Assembly (NCBI RefSeq): GCF_023101145.1
Contig: NZ_CP073714.1
Coordinates: 1,922,001-1,986,000 of the forward strand
DNA: 64,000 nucleotides
Source of the DNA: Paenibacillus pabuli
GTDB lineage: Bacteria; Bacillota; Bacilli; Paenibacillales; Paenibacillaceae
Reading direction: 5' to 3'
The notes below the pieces were generated by a model, which was not told where the DNA came from, made no database searches, and was given only the letters and a program-made list of their open reading frames with translations. Made by a program: the position numbers and the translations under genes. Shown one piece after another: positions 33,758 through 42,240 of the stretch (position 1 is the first letter of the stretch; the number at the start of each line of letters is the position of its first letter).

Positions 33758-33798
33758 AAGAGATGACGACCTGTACTGAACAGGGGTCATCTCTTTTA
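33758..33798 (+). terminator. Rho-independent terminator after the GNAT gene
   Basis: AAGAGATGAC with GTCATCTCTT encloses an ACCTGT/ACAGG inner stem; TTTT follows. Confidence 0.85.
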
Positions 33799-33863
33799 CT
33801 AAGTCCATCTTTCTGCATCGATAGAGGACTATTCTTCGTACAGTAAGAAAAAGGAGTGAAGAT

Positions 33864-34361
33864 ATGCAGTACATACAGAGTACACCCGAGCAACGTTTAT
33901 CGCCGGATGCCATAACCATATGGAGAATTAGTGCGATTATATCGAACGGTATAGGGTTGATTGTGCTTGCAGCACTGCTGGTTCTGGATTCCGTCTTTGG
34001 ATGGAGGGCGTGGATTGGCTGGTTGCTGTGGGGAGTGACTGCCATCTCAGTGCTTTATGCGGTGTGGGAGATTTTTATCCGGCCTTCATTGTTATATAAG
34101 CATTGGTATTACGATGCGAATGAGGAGTTCTTGCAATTGAAACACGGGGCCCTGAAAAAGGTACATCAGATCATTCCCATGGCCAAAGTACAATCCGTCA
34201 CGACGAACCAAGGTCCCCTTTTGAGAAAATATGGTCTATATTCCGTATCGGTAGGTACGATGGGTTCATCTCATACGATCCCGGCGCTGCCAGAGGAAGT
34301 GGCGCTTGAACTGCGTAATCAGATTGCGTCCTATGCAAGGATTAACGAGGTGGATGAATGA
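33864..34361 (+). CDS. ydbS: PH-domain membrane protein, YdbS-like
   Basis: A 165-residue membrane protein with two helices at about residues 22-46 and 52-68, then a bacterial PH-like domain (bPH2) in 'YDANEEFLQLKHGALKKVHQ' and 'IPMAKVQSVTTNQGPLLRKYG'. It overlaps the larger PH-domain gene by four bases. In Bacillus subtilis the ydbS-ydbT pair of this layout is linked to resistance to peptide antibiotics from Bacillus amyloliquefaciens; that role is by homology only. Confidence 0.85.
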   Translation: MQYIQSTPEQRLSPDAITIWRISAIISNGIGLIVLAALLVLDSVFGWRAWIGWLLWGVTAISVLYAVWEIFIRPSLLYKHWYYDANEEFLQLKHGALKKVHQIIPMAKVQSVTTNQGPLLRKYGLYSVSVGTMGSSHTIPALPEEVALELRNQIASYARINEVDE

Positions 34362-35893
34362 ATGAGCTGAAAAGACAACACCCGTTAGCCATGCTCTGGA
34401 GTTTGTGGAAACTGGTGAAAAATTCGTTTGCATTTATCGTTTTTTTATTTATTCTTCGTCATGGCTCGGTGTCGAAGTGGATTATATATGGAAGAATTGT
34501 GTTCTATGTGGCCATGGCGTGTAGTGTAATAGTCATTATTTGGAGCTGGTTTACGCTACGTTATACCGCAGAGGATAAGGCTTTTCAGATCTACAGTGGG
34601 GTGTTCAATCGTACAAGAAGAACGATTCCCTATACCAAAATTCAGAATGTAAACCGGCATACGTCGCTGTTTCATCGTTTGTTCGGCGTCACATCCATCC
34701 GTTTTGAGACGGGCATCAAGGGAGAAGATGCTACTTTTCAGCTGCAAGTCGTTTCACTTTCAGAATCAGATCGGCTTGAAAAGTTTGTAGCGGGACATAT
34801 GTCGGAAGCGAATGTAACCAGTGATGCTGTAGAACCAAACGAAGAACCAGTGACGCGACCTGAACACGTAACATCCGAAGATAATAATCCCTTACCTGTA
34901 AAAGAAGAGCTTGAACGGCGTGTCCATTACCAGTCCACCCGAAAAGACATCATCAAAGCTTCGTTCACCTCTCTGAGCTTTCTGGTGCTTATTCCGATTC
35001 TGGGATCTCTCTATTCTTCGATAAAAGATTTCTTTCCCGATGAAAAAGTGACGGAGAGCATCCTACTGACATGGCTGGATACCTGGTGGATTACCGCATT
35101 GATCATTACAGGACTTATTGCTGTTTCCATTACACTAGGAATTGTCAGAACCTTTGTAAAGTATGGCGATTTCCAAATATCCTCTGATCGCAAACGGATC
35201 TACATTACGAAAGGCATGTTGGAACAGACCGCATTTTCAATTCTAAAGGAACGAGTCCAGGCGGTTAAAATCACGCAGTCACCAATGAAAAGACTGCTAG
35301 GACTGGCAGAAGTGGAACTAACGACAGCGGGTGGTGTGGGAGAATCCGACCAGGAAGTTAACTCGCTCTATCCTTTTCTGCCTGTGAAGCAAGCTTACGA
35401 GATGATCTCGGAGATTTTGCCATCTTATCAGGTTACGCAGGAGATGCAAAAGCTTCCACGAAAATCATTATGGCTGCGCATGTTGATACCAAGCTGGGTG
35501 TGGATTATTGCAACAGGTATACTGTTTTATTTCAAACCGGTGATTCTGGGACAGAACCAGGCTTGGTGGATGATTTCCGCTATTCTGTTACTGTGGGTGG
35601 TCATATGCAGATTAGTTGATTTTCTCCACACACGATACGTGTTGAATCAGAACTTTATCCAGTTGCGAACCGGTGCATTAACTTCAACACTATACATCTC
35701 CAAGCGGGAAAAAGTCATTGAGGTACAGATCACCCGGAATCTCCTGCAACGCTGGTTTGGGGTTGCATCAATTCAAACCGTGAATCGTGCCAAACCTGTT
35801 CTGCGTCACACGCTAAACGATATTCCGCCTGAAGCTGTAGAGGCGTTTCAGTTATGGTATATGGAGCGGAGCCAGAACGTCCAGACACGATAA
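34358..35893 (+). CDS. ydbT: PH-domain membrane protein, YdbT-like
   Basis: A 511-residue protein with three bPH2-type PH domains separated by pairs of transmembrane helices (about residues 20-60, 205-265 and 365-415). Repeats such as 'FQIYSGVFNRTRRTIPYTKI' and 'IYITKGMLEQTAFSILKERV' and 'IQLRTGALTSTLYISKREKV' mark the three domains. It overlaps YdbS-like by four bases. It probably forms a membrane complex with it. Confidence 0.85.
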   Translation: MNELKRQHPLAMLWSLWKLVKNSFAFIVFLFILRHGSVSKWIIYGRIVFYVAMACSVIVIIWSWFTLRYTAEDKAFQIYSGVFNRTRRTIPYTKIQNVNRHTSLFHRLFGVTSIRFETGIKGEDATFQLQVVSLSESDRLEKFVAGHMSEANVTSDAVEPNEEPVTRPEHVTSEDNNPLPVKEELERRVHYQSTRKDIIKASFTSLSFLVLIPILGSLYSSIKDFFPDEKVTESILLTWLDTWWITALIITGLIAVSITLGIVRTFVKYGDFQISSDRKRIYITKGMLEQTAFSILKERVQAVKITQSPMKRLLGLAEVELTTAGGVGESDQEVNSLYPFLPVKQAYEMISEILPSYQVTQEMQKLPRKSLWLRMLIPSWVWIIATGILFYFKPVILGQNQAWWMISAILLLWVVICRLVDFLHTRYVLNQNFIQLRTGALTSTLYISKREKVIEVQITRNLLQRWFGVASIQTVNRAKPVLRHTLNDIPPEAVEAFQLWYMERSQNVQTR

Positions 35894-35899
35894 GGCAAA

Positions 35900-35947
35900 G
35901 GCAAGTGCAGGAAGACTACTACGTTAACTGTGCACTTGCCTCTATTA
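35900..35947 (+). terminator. Hairpin after the PH-domain pair
   Basis: GGCAAGTGCA at 35900-35909 pairs perfectly with TGCACTTGCC at 35931-35940, followed by TCTATTATT. A likely terminator with a weak T tail. Confidence 0.7.
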
Positions 35948-35987
35948 TTGAAAACGATGCTTAATTGCTTAGCTTAGGAGGTGTTTG

Positions 35988-36350
35988 ATGGATAAGAGGA
36001 AAAAATACGTAATGCTAGCGGTTCTGATCATAATGGTTATTTTGGTACTAACCCCATTTGTATATGTCCAAGTAAACAAGCTGGTTTATGCCCATAGAGT
36101 AACTGAATATTTAATTGAGGAAAAGAAATATACCCAAGAGGACATTGAATCCGTGGAAGGCATATGGAATGTTAAGCTCCCACCTTTTTCTGCCTTAGTT
36201 AAATTTAAAGATGAACCAGATGTAGAATATATATATTTTGCACATAATGAAGTCCTTCAATTTGCTCATCGTATATCCGAAGAAGCACAAAGGAGAGGCA
36301 AAACCAGATCGGATCTGAAACATGTTGAACCAACAAATGACAGTGAGTAG
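35988..36350 (+). CDS. DUF3139-like membrane-anchored protein
   Basis: A 120-residue protein with one N-terminal helix (about residues 7-28) and a hydrophilic domain holding 'VTEYLIEEKKYTQEDIESVE' and 'VKFKDEPDVEYIYF', the features of DUF3139. ATG 35988 follows AGGAGG. It lies 12 bases before the HAD gene, so both could be one transcript. Function unknown. Confidence 0.7.
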   Translation: MDKRKKYVMLAVLIIMVILVLTPFVYVQVNKLVYAHRVTEYLIEEKKYTQEDIESVEGIWNVKLPPFSALVKFKDEPDVEYIYFAHNEVLQFAHRISEEAQRRGKTRSDLKHVEPTNDSE

Positions 36351-36361
36351 GAGGTGTTTCA

Positions 36362-37141
36362 TTGATTAAAATCGTATTTTTTGACGTGGACGGTACGTTA
36401 CTCAGTGAGAAGGATCGAAGTCTCTCCCCAATTACGGAGGAATCGATTCGACAATTGATTCGTAAAGGCATACAGGTTGTTCTGGTCACTGGCAGACCGT
36501 ACAATTTATGCGGAGAGTTCAGGAAGCTTGGGATTGAGACCCTGATTTCGGCTAACGGTGCATTGATCAAGAGCGGTGAAAAAGTGATACATAAATCAGT
36601 GCTTTCTGCACAAATGGTCAGGGAATTCAGTGAATTTGCCGAGCTGAACGGAAGAAGTATTTCTTATTTTACAGAGTCATTTGAGATGAATGGTTTATGC
36701 ACAGCGGATGTGCGTGTCACCAATGCATTGAGGGATACGCTCGGTCTGATGGAGCATCCGTTGAACATCAGTTCTTTGGAACAGGAAGTGTACTGCATTT
36801 GTTTATATGCTGATCAAGCCGAAGCGGAGATATTCCATTCCAGATTTCCTTCATTAAAATTCGTGAGGTTTCATCCTTACGTGTCTAACGTACTGGAAGA
36901 GAACGAAGTATCCAAATCGATAGCGGCAGGGAAAGTGCTCGCCCACCTGAATATATCGAAAGAGGAAGCAATGGCCTTTGGCGATGGTGAAAATGATATT
37001 GATTTGCTAGAGTACGTGGGTCTTGGCATTGCGATGGGAAACGGGGGAGAGCGCGTCAAACAAAGTGCCGACTATGTCACACTGCGAGCGAGTGAGGATG
37101 GCATCACACATGCGTTGAGGAAGTTTAAAATCATAGAATAA
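36362..37141 (+). CDS. Cof-type HAD-IIB phosphatase
   Basis: A 259-residue HAD hydrolase: motif I 'FFDVDGTLLS' with nucleophile Asp, motif II 'VVLVTGRPY', cap-domain region in the middle, motif III 'SKSIAAGKVL', and motif IV 'MAFGDGENDIDLL'. The Cof subfamily dephosphorylates sugar phosphates or pyridoxal phosphate. The start is TTG 36362, seven bases after AGGAGG. Confidence 0.88.
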   Translation: MIKIVFFDVDGTLLSEKDRSLSPITEESIRQLIRKGIQVVLVTGRPYNLCGEFRKLGIETLISANGALIKSGEKVIHKSVLSAQMVREFSEFAELNGRSISYFTESFEMNGLCTADVRVTNALRDTLGLMEHPLNISSLEQEVYCICLYADQAEAEIFHSRFPSLKFVRFHPYVSNVLEENEVSKSIAAGKVLAHLNISKEEAMAFGDGENDIDLLEYVGLGIAMGNGGERVKQSADYVTLRASEDGITHALRKFKIIE

Positions 37142-37243
37142 GCAAATTTTGGAGTAAAAGGATATCCTAATTATGGGTTTTCATGTAGAATGATGGAGGA
37201 TGAATTAAGCCCTAAAGCATAGGGTGTGATCGAAGGGTGACTT

Positions 37244-37414
37244 ATGAAAAAGGTTGTCATTGTAATCTTGTCTCTTGTTGTGCTTATTGGTGTGTCTTCT
37301 TCAGCTTATGCCCATCCAGGCAGACTGGACAAAAATGGTGGGCATAATTGTTCCGCGAAGTCTAAACAAAAGGGCCTGTGCACAGGTTACCATTATCACA
37401 AAAAGAAGAAATGA
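37244..37414 (+). CDS. YHYH-domain secreted microprotein
   Basis: A 56-residue protein too short for usual gene calls. It has a signal peptide ('KKVVIVILSLVVLIGVSSSA', cleaved after 'SAYA') and a 33-residue mature part 'HPGRLDKNGGHNC' plus 'LCTGYHYHKKKK'. HPGRxDxxGGHxC and C-terminal YHYH are the marks of YHYH-domain proteins, often secreted by Bacillales and probably metal-binding through the His residues. CGAAGGG precedes ATG 37244. Confidence 0.82.
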   Translation: MKKVVIVILSLVVLIGVSSSAYAHPGRLDKNGGHNCSAKSKQKGLCTGYHYHKKKK

Positions 37415-37431
37415 AAATGAGTTTTACAAGG

Positions 37432-37467
37432 TAAACCCAGCCCGAGTCTAATCTATGGTTGGGTTTA
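37432..37467 (+). terminator. Hairpin after the YHYH gene
   Basis: TAAACCCA at 37432-37439 pairs with TGGGTTTA at 37460-37467, extended by CC with GG past one mismatch. No T tract follows beyond the stem's own T's. Confidence 0.5.
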
Positions 37468-37499
37468 TGTGTTACCGACCAGACAGGAGGAGCATGACG

Positions 37500-38162
37500 A
37501 TGGATCATATTAAAGCGATTATTTTTGACCTGGACAATACGATTCTCAACAGAACAAGTACCTTTGAAGGCTTCAGTCAGAGCTTGATCAACACTTATTT
37601 TGCTCATCTTGAGACTACGGATGATATTCTTAAACGAATTATTGAGCTGGATGAGGACGGTTACAAGGACAAGGATGTCTTGTTCAACGAGCTACTCCAT
37701 GAACTGCCTTGGGCTGAGAATCCGCCTCACGGGGAGCTTATGGATTTCTATGGCAGAGAGTATGTGAGAAGTGCTGTTCTGATGGAGCAGGCGCGAGAAG
37801 TGGTTCAGCATCTAAGAGGAAAATATAAAACAGGTTTAATCACCAATGGTAAGACTGAGATTCAGTATGGAAAAATTGATCAACTCGGCATCCGGGATGA
37901 TTTTGATCATATTATCGTTTCGGAAGAGGCTGGGGTCAAAAAGCCCGATCCTCGTATTTTTCATTTGGCATTGGAGCATTTCAATCTCTCTCCCGAGCAA
38001 TGTATCTACATTGGGGATCATCCCGTCAATGATGTTGAAGGAGCGGCAAAAGTAGGCATGAGCACGATTTGGATGAAGGTCAATCAGCCTTGGCAGGACA
38101 GCATTACAACCAAACCATTGCATGCTATTGAGCATCTTGGTGAATTAAAGGGCTTCCTCTAG
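37500..38162 (+). CDS. HAD superfamily hydrolase (HAD-IA)
   Basis: A 220-residue HAD enzyme with motif I 'IIFDLDNTILN', motif II 'GLITNGKTEI', motif III 'VKKPDPRIFHLALE' and motif IV 'CIYIGDHPVNDVEGA'. It resembles YjjG/phosphoglycolate-type hydrolases that act on nucleotides or sugar phosphates. AGGAGG is nine bases before ATG 37500; ATG 37494 is possible but close. Confidence 0.88.
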   Translation: MDHIKAIIFDLDNTILNRTSTFEGFSQSLINTYFAHLETTDDILKRIIELDEDGYKDKDVLFNELLHELPWAENPPHGELMDFYGREYVRSAVLMEQAREVVQHLRGKYKTGLITNGKTEIQYGKIDQLGIRDDFDHIIVSEEAGVKKPDPRIFHLALEHFNLSPEQCIYIGDHPVNDVEGAAKVGMSTIWMKVNQPWQDSITTKPLHAIEHLGELKGFL

Positions 38163-38223
38163 AGAAGATCGTCAGATTAGATTCGAAATTACACTACATA
38201 ACAGAACAGTGAGGAAGGTGCGC

Positions 38224-38565
38224 ATGGAGATCAGACAAATGGCGACGGCGTTTTTGAGTAATGGAAACGACATGTTGATGATGAAAAAGGCAGGCAGTAG
38301 GCTGTTCGATTTTGGTGAGACGACACATCGAGCCTTTATTCCATCAGATGAAGGAGATTTGTTCTGGGTACCCAAGGATGAGCTGCTGAATTTACACACA
38401 TCCATCCTGATCAAAGCTGCGATCCGGCACTTTTTGCAAAATCAGGAGACGGAAGCGATCTGGATCGGAAATGTCCTGAATGGAGAAGGGGCAGCGGCCA
38501 GACCAAGGGTAGAATGGAGCATTATGCAAGATACGATATCATTTGAACCCATTGTACAAGGTTAG
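38224..38565 (+). pseudogene. Nudix-type protein lacking its Nudix box (internal deletion)
   Basis: A 113-residue reading frame whose start 'MATAFLSNGNDMLMMKKAG' and end 'GETTHRAFIPSDEGDLFWVP' match a Nudix hydrolase, but the residues between 'RLFDF' and 'GETTHR' (about 55-60 in relatives, including the whole Nudix box) are absent. The deletion is in frame, so a stable protein could be made, yet it should not hydrolyse nucleotides. ATG 38224 follows GAGGAAGG. Confidence 0.72.
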
Positions 38566-38638
38566 ACACCTTGACCGGGAACGGTACCTATTTCGGATCA
38601 AAGAACCGTACGTTCAACCAGTATGCGGCTGTTAAAAG

Positions 38639-38672
38639 GAGCGAGGATATTGGCCATCCCCGCTCTTTTTTC
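38639..38672 (+). terminator. Rho-independent terminator after the Nudix remnant
   Basis: GAGCGAGGAT pairs with ATCCCCGCTC (one A-C mismatch), then TTTTTT. Confidence 0.85.
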
Positions 38673-38717
38673 ATACCTCGTGTTGAAGACAGATGCTCTC
38701 TTTGGAAGGGGAAAGAT

Positions 38718-39299
38718 ATGAGATCCAACCTAAAACATAACAGATGGTTCAAGGGATGTCTTTTGCTGATGCCCACAATTCTATTGTTATATTTGCTGGT
38801 TCAGTTATTTCCTTACACGAGTCTAATGAGACTGATCATGTTTCCCCTAATTGTGGTGATCAATGCAGGCATTATCTTCATTGCAGGACAAAAAACAGAA
38901 AAGAAAGTAACCCATACCGTGAAGGGGACATTACGAAATGCATTAATCATACTCTTAACTCTGCTGGTTACCATTGCGTTATATCCTCAGGCATCGGATC
39001 GGCACATTGTCGTTCAAATCAAAGATGGAATACTTGCCATAAGGCATTCTGAAGATATCACACCAAAGGATCTCAAGCTCAATAAAGATCAGAGCGGCAA
39101 AATTATTGGGGATTCCAATGAGCGATATGTTGTAGCACTTTATAAATTTAGGCAGGACATTCCGATGGACGGTTCATTTCACATCTATGAGAAAGCAGGT
39201 AACCGGACCTTTGATCCGGTGATTAACAATGAGAAACAGATTCCTGAGAAATTGATGGGCTTTCATAAGCTGATGTGGTGGGTTTTGGAACGTAATTGA
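38718..39299 (+). CDS. Membrane protein, unknown function
   Basis: A 193-residue protein with three hydrophobic segments at about residues 13-30, 35-52 and 70-90 and a hydrophilic C-terminal domain of roughly 100 residues. I do not recognise the family. ATG 38718 follows AAGGGGA; a longer frame from 38571 would read through the terminator. Its C-terminal domain probably lies outside, in view of the positive residues 'KTEKKVTHTVK' between helices 2 and 3. Confidence 0.68.
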   Translation: MRSNLKHNRWFKGCLLLMPTILLLYLLVQLFPYTSLMRLIMFPLIVVINAGIIFIAGQKTEKKVTHTVKGTLRNALIILLTLLVTIALYPQASDRHIVVQIKDGILAIRHSEDITPKDLKLNKDQSGKIIGDSNERYVVALYKFRQDIPMDGSFHIYEKAGNRTFDPVINNEKQIPEKLMGFHKLMWWVLERN

Positions 39300-39359
39300 T
39301 CTGTATCAGAGCGGCATTATCTTTCGGCCAAACTCCTTAATTCTAAACGTGAAACCTGT

Positions 39360-40517
39360 TCAAGCGGTAATGATTCGCTCTTTCTTACGTCTTTTCCGAT
39401 TCTCAATTGCTTCTTCATAATCTCCCACCAATTTGTCAAAAATGTGATCCCACGAACGCTGCTCAGCAAGTTTTCGTCCTTCAATGCCCATATTTCTTAG
39501 TTGTTCTATATGATCATCCCAGAGGCATATTTCCCGAATCAGTGCATCCGCTTGGCCTGGCTCGAACAGAACACCGCTTCGATGATGGGCGACCAAGTCT
39601 TTTACACCGCCACCATTCGCTGCGAGAACCGGCAATCCTGAAGCCATCGCTTCCAGCACTACATTGCCAAATGTTTCTGTTGAGGAAGGAAACACAAAGA
39701 GATCTGCCGAAGCATACATAACAGCAAGCTCCTCTCCATGCAGGTACCCTGTAAAGGTGACATTGGATGGGGATTGCATGCGCAGTTTGGGAAGCAATGG
39801 CCCATCGCCTACAATAATCCAGTGTACCCGGGATTGCATATGTTCAGGCAACTGCTGCATGGCAAGGGTGAGTGTAGCGATATCTTTTTCAGGGGCAATT
39901 CGTCCAACGTAGAGTAAAATTAACGGAGCTGTTATATTGTAACGGTTGCGGATATCGGAGCTTCGTTTATCTGGTGAGTACAGGCTGCAATCGATCCCGC
40001 GGGACCAGAGTTTCAAACGCTGAATACCTTTGGAATGTAATGAGTCTAAGGTCTCCTGAGACGGTGCTAATGTGGAGTCACAGGCCCGGTGGAACCATTG
40101 AATGTATTTCCAGTAGAGAGGAATTATGCTGTTCAACCTGTAGTATTCGAGGTAACGATCAAAGTGGGTATGGTAGGAGATGACATGAGGAAGCTGCTGC
40201 TTGAGTGCATATCGGAGACCGAGAAGGCCCATATTGAATGGAGTGGCGATATGCACCAGATCTGGTTGAAAGGTTTTTAACTCCTGATGAATGGACCTGC
40301 GGTTAGGTAAGGCGATTCTACATTCCGGATAGAGGAAAAAGGGGATGTTGGTCACTGAACGGACTGGAGCAGCGTTGTTGCCTCCAATTACAGACTGCGG
40401 TGTGAATAGCAGATGCTCAATTCCTTTGCGGTCCAGCTGGTTACTTAAGCGGTGCAGCGTACCAGCAACACCATTGGTATCCGGAACATAGGTATCGGTG
40501 AACAAGGCCAGGCGCAT
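39360..40517 (-). CDS. Glycosyltransferase family 4 (GT-B)
   Basis: A 385-residue glycosyltransferase of the GT4 type. The N-terminal domain starts 'LALFTDTYVPDTNGVAGTLH' and contains 'YHTHFDRYLEYY'; the C-terminal has 'LLYVGRIAPEKDI', 'GDGPLLPKL' and 'STETFGNVVLEAM' with the E-x7-E sugar-nucleotide site. It resembles MgtA-type enzymes that make glycolipids with glucose or mannose. ATG 40517 is five bases after GGGAGGGG. It is a lone minus-strand gene. Confidence 0.85.
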   Translation of the reverse strand: MRLALFTDTYVPDTNGVAGTLHRLSNQLDRKGIEHLLFTPQSVIGGNNAAPVRSVTNIPFFLYPECRIALPNRRSIHQELKTFQPDLVHIATPFNMGLLGLRYALKQQLPHVISYHTHFDRYLEYYRLNSIIPLYWKYIQWFHRACDSTLAPSQETLDSLHSKGIQRLKLWSRGIDCSLYSPDKRSSDIRNRYNITAPLILLYVGRIAPEKDIATLTLAMQQLPEHMQSRVHWIIVGDGPLLPKLRMQSPSNVTFTGYLHGEELAVMYASADLFVFPSSTETFGNVVLEAMASGLPVLAANGGGVKDLVAHHRSGVLFEPGQADALIREICLWDDHIEQLRNMGIEGRKLAEQRSWDHIFDKLVGDYEEAIENRKRRKKERIITA

Positions 40518-40676
40518 CATTACCCCTCCCATGACTCTTGATGACAAGATCATAACAGCCGATCATTTTCCAGAGGTCAAATGCAGGTTAACTTTATCTG
40601 TATTTCGTGTAAAGGGTGTGGGTGGAGTGGTCTGGTGAAAACATACATAGGATAAAATAATGCAGGAGGCAGAGAG

Positions 40677-41246
40677 ATGAACAAATTACAGGAAGAATTG
40701 CAGCAATTGTTACCCTTGGATCAGCTTGAAAGCATGTCGGGTGAGGAAGTGGTGGGGAGTGTTGCCATGGATCTGTATCGTGCTGAATTTGCGACCATTC
40801 GGGAATGCGGACCGGAACTTCCGCAGGTGCTGCGAGATATCATCCTGATCGTAGATCTGGATACAGAGCTGTCCATGAGTGGTATTACTGGTTTTCTTGA
40901 AAATGCGAGTGGACAGTTTCTGGGTGAAACGACGGAAGCGATGCAGCGCATAGGCAATGATGCAGATGCAGAGATCCTGAAGAACATTCAGCATATGTTA
41001 TCCGAAAATGATGTGACGCCTGAGCAATTAAGAGAGAATGTGAATGCACTCTCCGAACAGGATGTGACGACGACCCTGAATACGCATGGTCAACAGATCC
41101 TTGAGGTTTTACAACGGGTGGAGCTGGAAGCAAATCATTTAAGCATGCGATCAGATAATGAAGAGGTGTTTGAACTTCTTTATCAATATGTGGATACGAA
41201 CAAAGATCGCTTGAAACAGGAGATGGAGCACCTCTTGTCTAATTGA
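40677..41246 (+). CDS. DMP19/DUF4375-like protein
   Basis: A 189-residue acidic helical protein. The N-terminal half has 'DIILIVDLDTELSMSGITGF' and 'ETTEAMQRIGNDADAEILK', which resembles the DMP19/DUF4375 pattern (D-x-E-V-x-x-G-G). No signal peptide. Function unknown; the assignment is moderate. AGGAGG precedes ATG 40677. Confidence 0.6.
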   Translation: MNKLQEELQQLLPLDQLESMSGEEVVGSVAMDLYRAEFATIRECGPELPQVLRDIILIVDLDTELSMSGITGFLENASGQFLGETTEAMQRIGNDADAEILKNIQHMLSENDVTPEQLRENVNALSEQDVTTTLNTHGQQILEVLQRVELEANHLSMRSDNEEVFELLYQYVDTNKDRLKQEMEHLLSN

Positions 41247-41271
41247 ATCTGACACGCAGGAGGGCTTCACT

Positions 41272-41808
41272 ATGATTGTGATGATTAATGGGGCATTTGG
41301 CTCAGGCAAAACCTCTGCTGCAACCAAGCTGCAGCCGTTAATTCCGAACAGCATGATCTACGATCCAGAAGAAATTGGTTACATGTTAAGAAATGTGATT
41401 GTGGATGATGTGAAAATGGAAGCGGAAAAAACGGACGATTTTCAGGATATGGAGCTGTGGAAAGTCCTTACCGTGAAAGTCGCCCGTGAAATCAGGCAGA
41501 AGTATAACAAACATCTGATTGTTCCAATGACCATCTACAAGTCAGAGCAGTTCAATTACATCCATCAGGGTCTGAAAGAGTTAGATACTGACCTTGTTCA
41601 TTTCACTCTGATGACATCTATGGAAACATTACATGAGAGATTGTTGAAGCGCGGTGATGAGCCTGGTGGATGGACTTTCAAACAAGCGGTTAAGTGTGTC
41701 AAAGCATTCCGGGGAGTACGCTTTGAAGAATATATCCAAACGGACGATAAAACAACAGATGATGTAGTGAATTTTATCATTTCCAACGTGTTATCAAACC
41801 GTAAATGA
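41272..41808 (+). CDS. TmrB-like P-loop ATP-binding protein
   Basis: A 178-residue P-loop protein with Walker A 'GAFGSGKTS' at residues 7-15, 'NSMIYDPEEIGYMLR' and 'DFQDMELWK', similar to the Bacillus tunicamycin-resistance protein TmrB. TmrB binds ATP and tunicamycin; here the role is by similarity only. It stands 25 bases after the DUF4375-like gene and eight bases before the next gene. Confidence 0.8.
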   Translation: MIVMINGAFGSGKTSAATKLQPLIPNSMIYDPEEIGYMLRNVIVDDVKMEAEKTDDFQDMELWKVLTVKVAREIRQKYNKHLIVPMTIYKSEQFNYIHQGLKELDTDLVHFTLMTSMETLHERLLKRGDEPGGWTFKQAVKCVKAFRGVRFEEYIQTDDKTTDDVVNFIISNVLSNRK

Positions 41809-41817
41809 GGAGGCCAA

Positions 41818-42111
41818 ATGATGAGTATCAACAAACGATTAGGGGTGGAATCTCTGGTGGTAACTTTGTTATTCACACTGGGTTTTATGGCTTGGAATGT
41901 CGTTCAAGAAATGGTAATGACGCTAAGATATGCGCCTGAAATAATGCACAACGATTCTTCTGTCACCGCATTGCAATCCAACGTTGCTTTTGGCTCTATT
42001 GTCCGTTGGGATACTACTTCCATTCTGGTCGCTGCTGTCGGATTTCTCTTGCTTGCTGCTGCATACTATGGACTTCGATCAGGAATGCAGCGCTGGACAC
42101 AGCGTTCTTGA
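41818..42111 (+). CDS. Small membrane protein
   Basis: A 97-residue protein with two hydrophobic segments (about residues 11-28 and 65-84) and a positive C-terminus. Family unknown. GAGGAGG precedes; ATG 41818 and 41821 are both possible. It follows the TmrB-like gene by nine bases, so both are likely co-transcribed. Confidence 0.62.
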   Translation: MMSINKRLGVESLVVTLLFTLGFMAWNVVQEMVMTLRYAPEIMHNDSSVTALQSNVAFGSIVRWDTTSILVAAVGFLLLAAAYYGLRSGMQRWTQRS

Positions 42112-42130
42112 AGCAGGCTTGTTTATTAAT

Positions 42131-42160
42131 AAAAGAAAAGAAAAGAAAAGAAAAGAAAAG
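42131..42160. repeat. AAAAG microsatellite, six exact copies
   Basis: Exactly six tandem copies of AAAAG in 30 bp, right after the small membrane protein gene and just ahead of the terminator hairpin. Such tracts may vary in copy number by slippage. It lies outside any gene. Confidence 0.9.
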
Positions 42161-42170
42161 CATAGCCAAA

Positions 42171-42215
42171 AAACAGTTCTATACCAATGAAGTTGGTAGG
42201 AGAACTGTTTTTTTG
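42171..42215. terminator. Bidirectional terminator between convergent genes
   Basis: AACAGTTCT (42172-42180) pairs with AGAACTGTT (42201-42209), enclosing TACCAA/TTGGTA; a T run follows on the plus strand, and an A run precedes, so it can serve both the + gene at 42111 and the - gene at 42241. Confidence 0.88.
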
Positions 42216-42240
42216 TTTTTGGATCTATTATTAATAGATT

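Noticed and set aside
42131..42160. AAAAG tandem repeat considered as CRISPR
   Set aside because: Units are five bases long without spacers, so this is a microsatellite.
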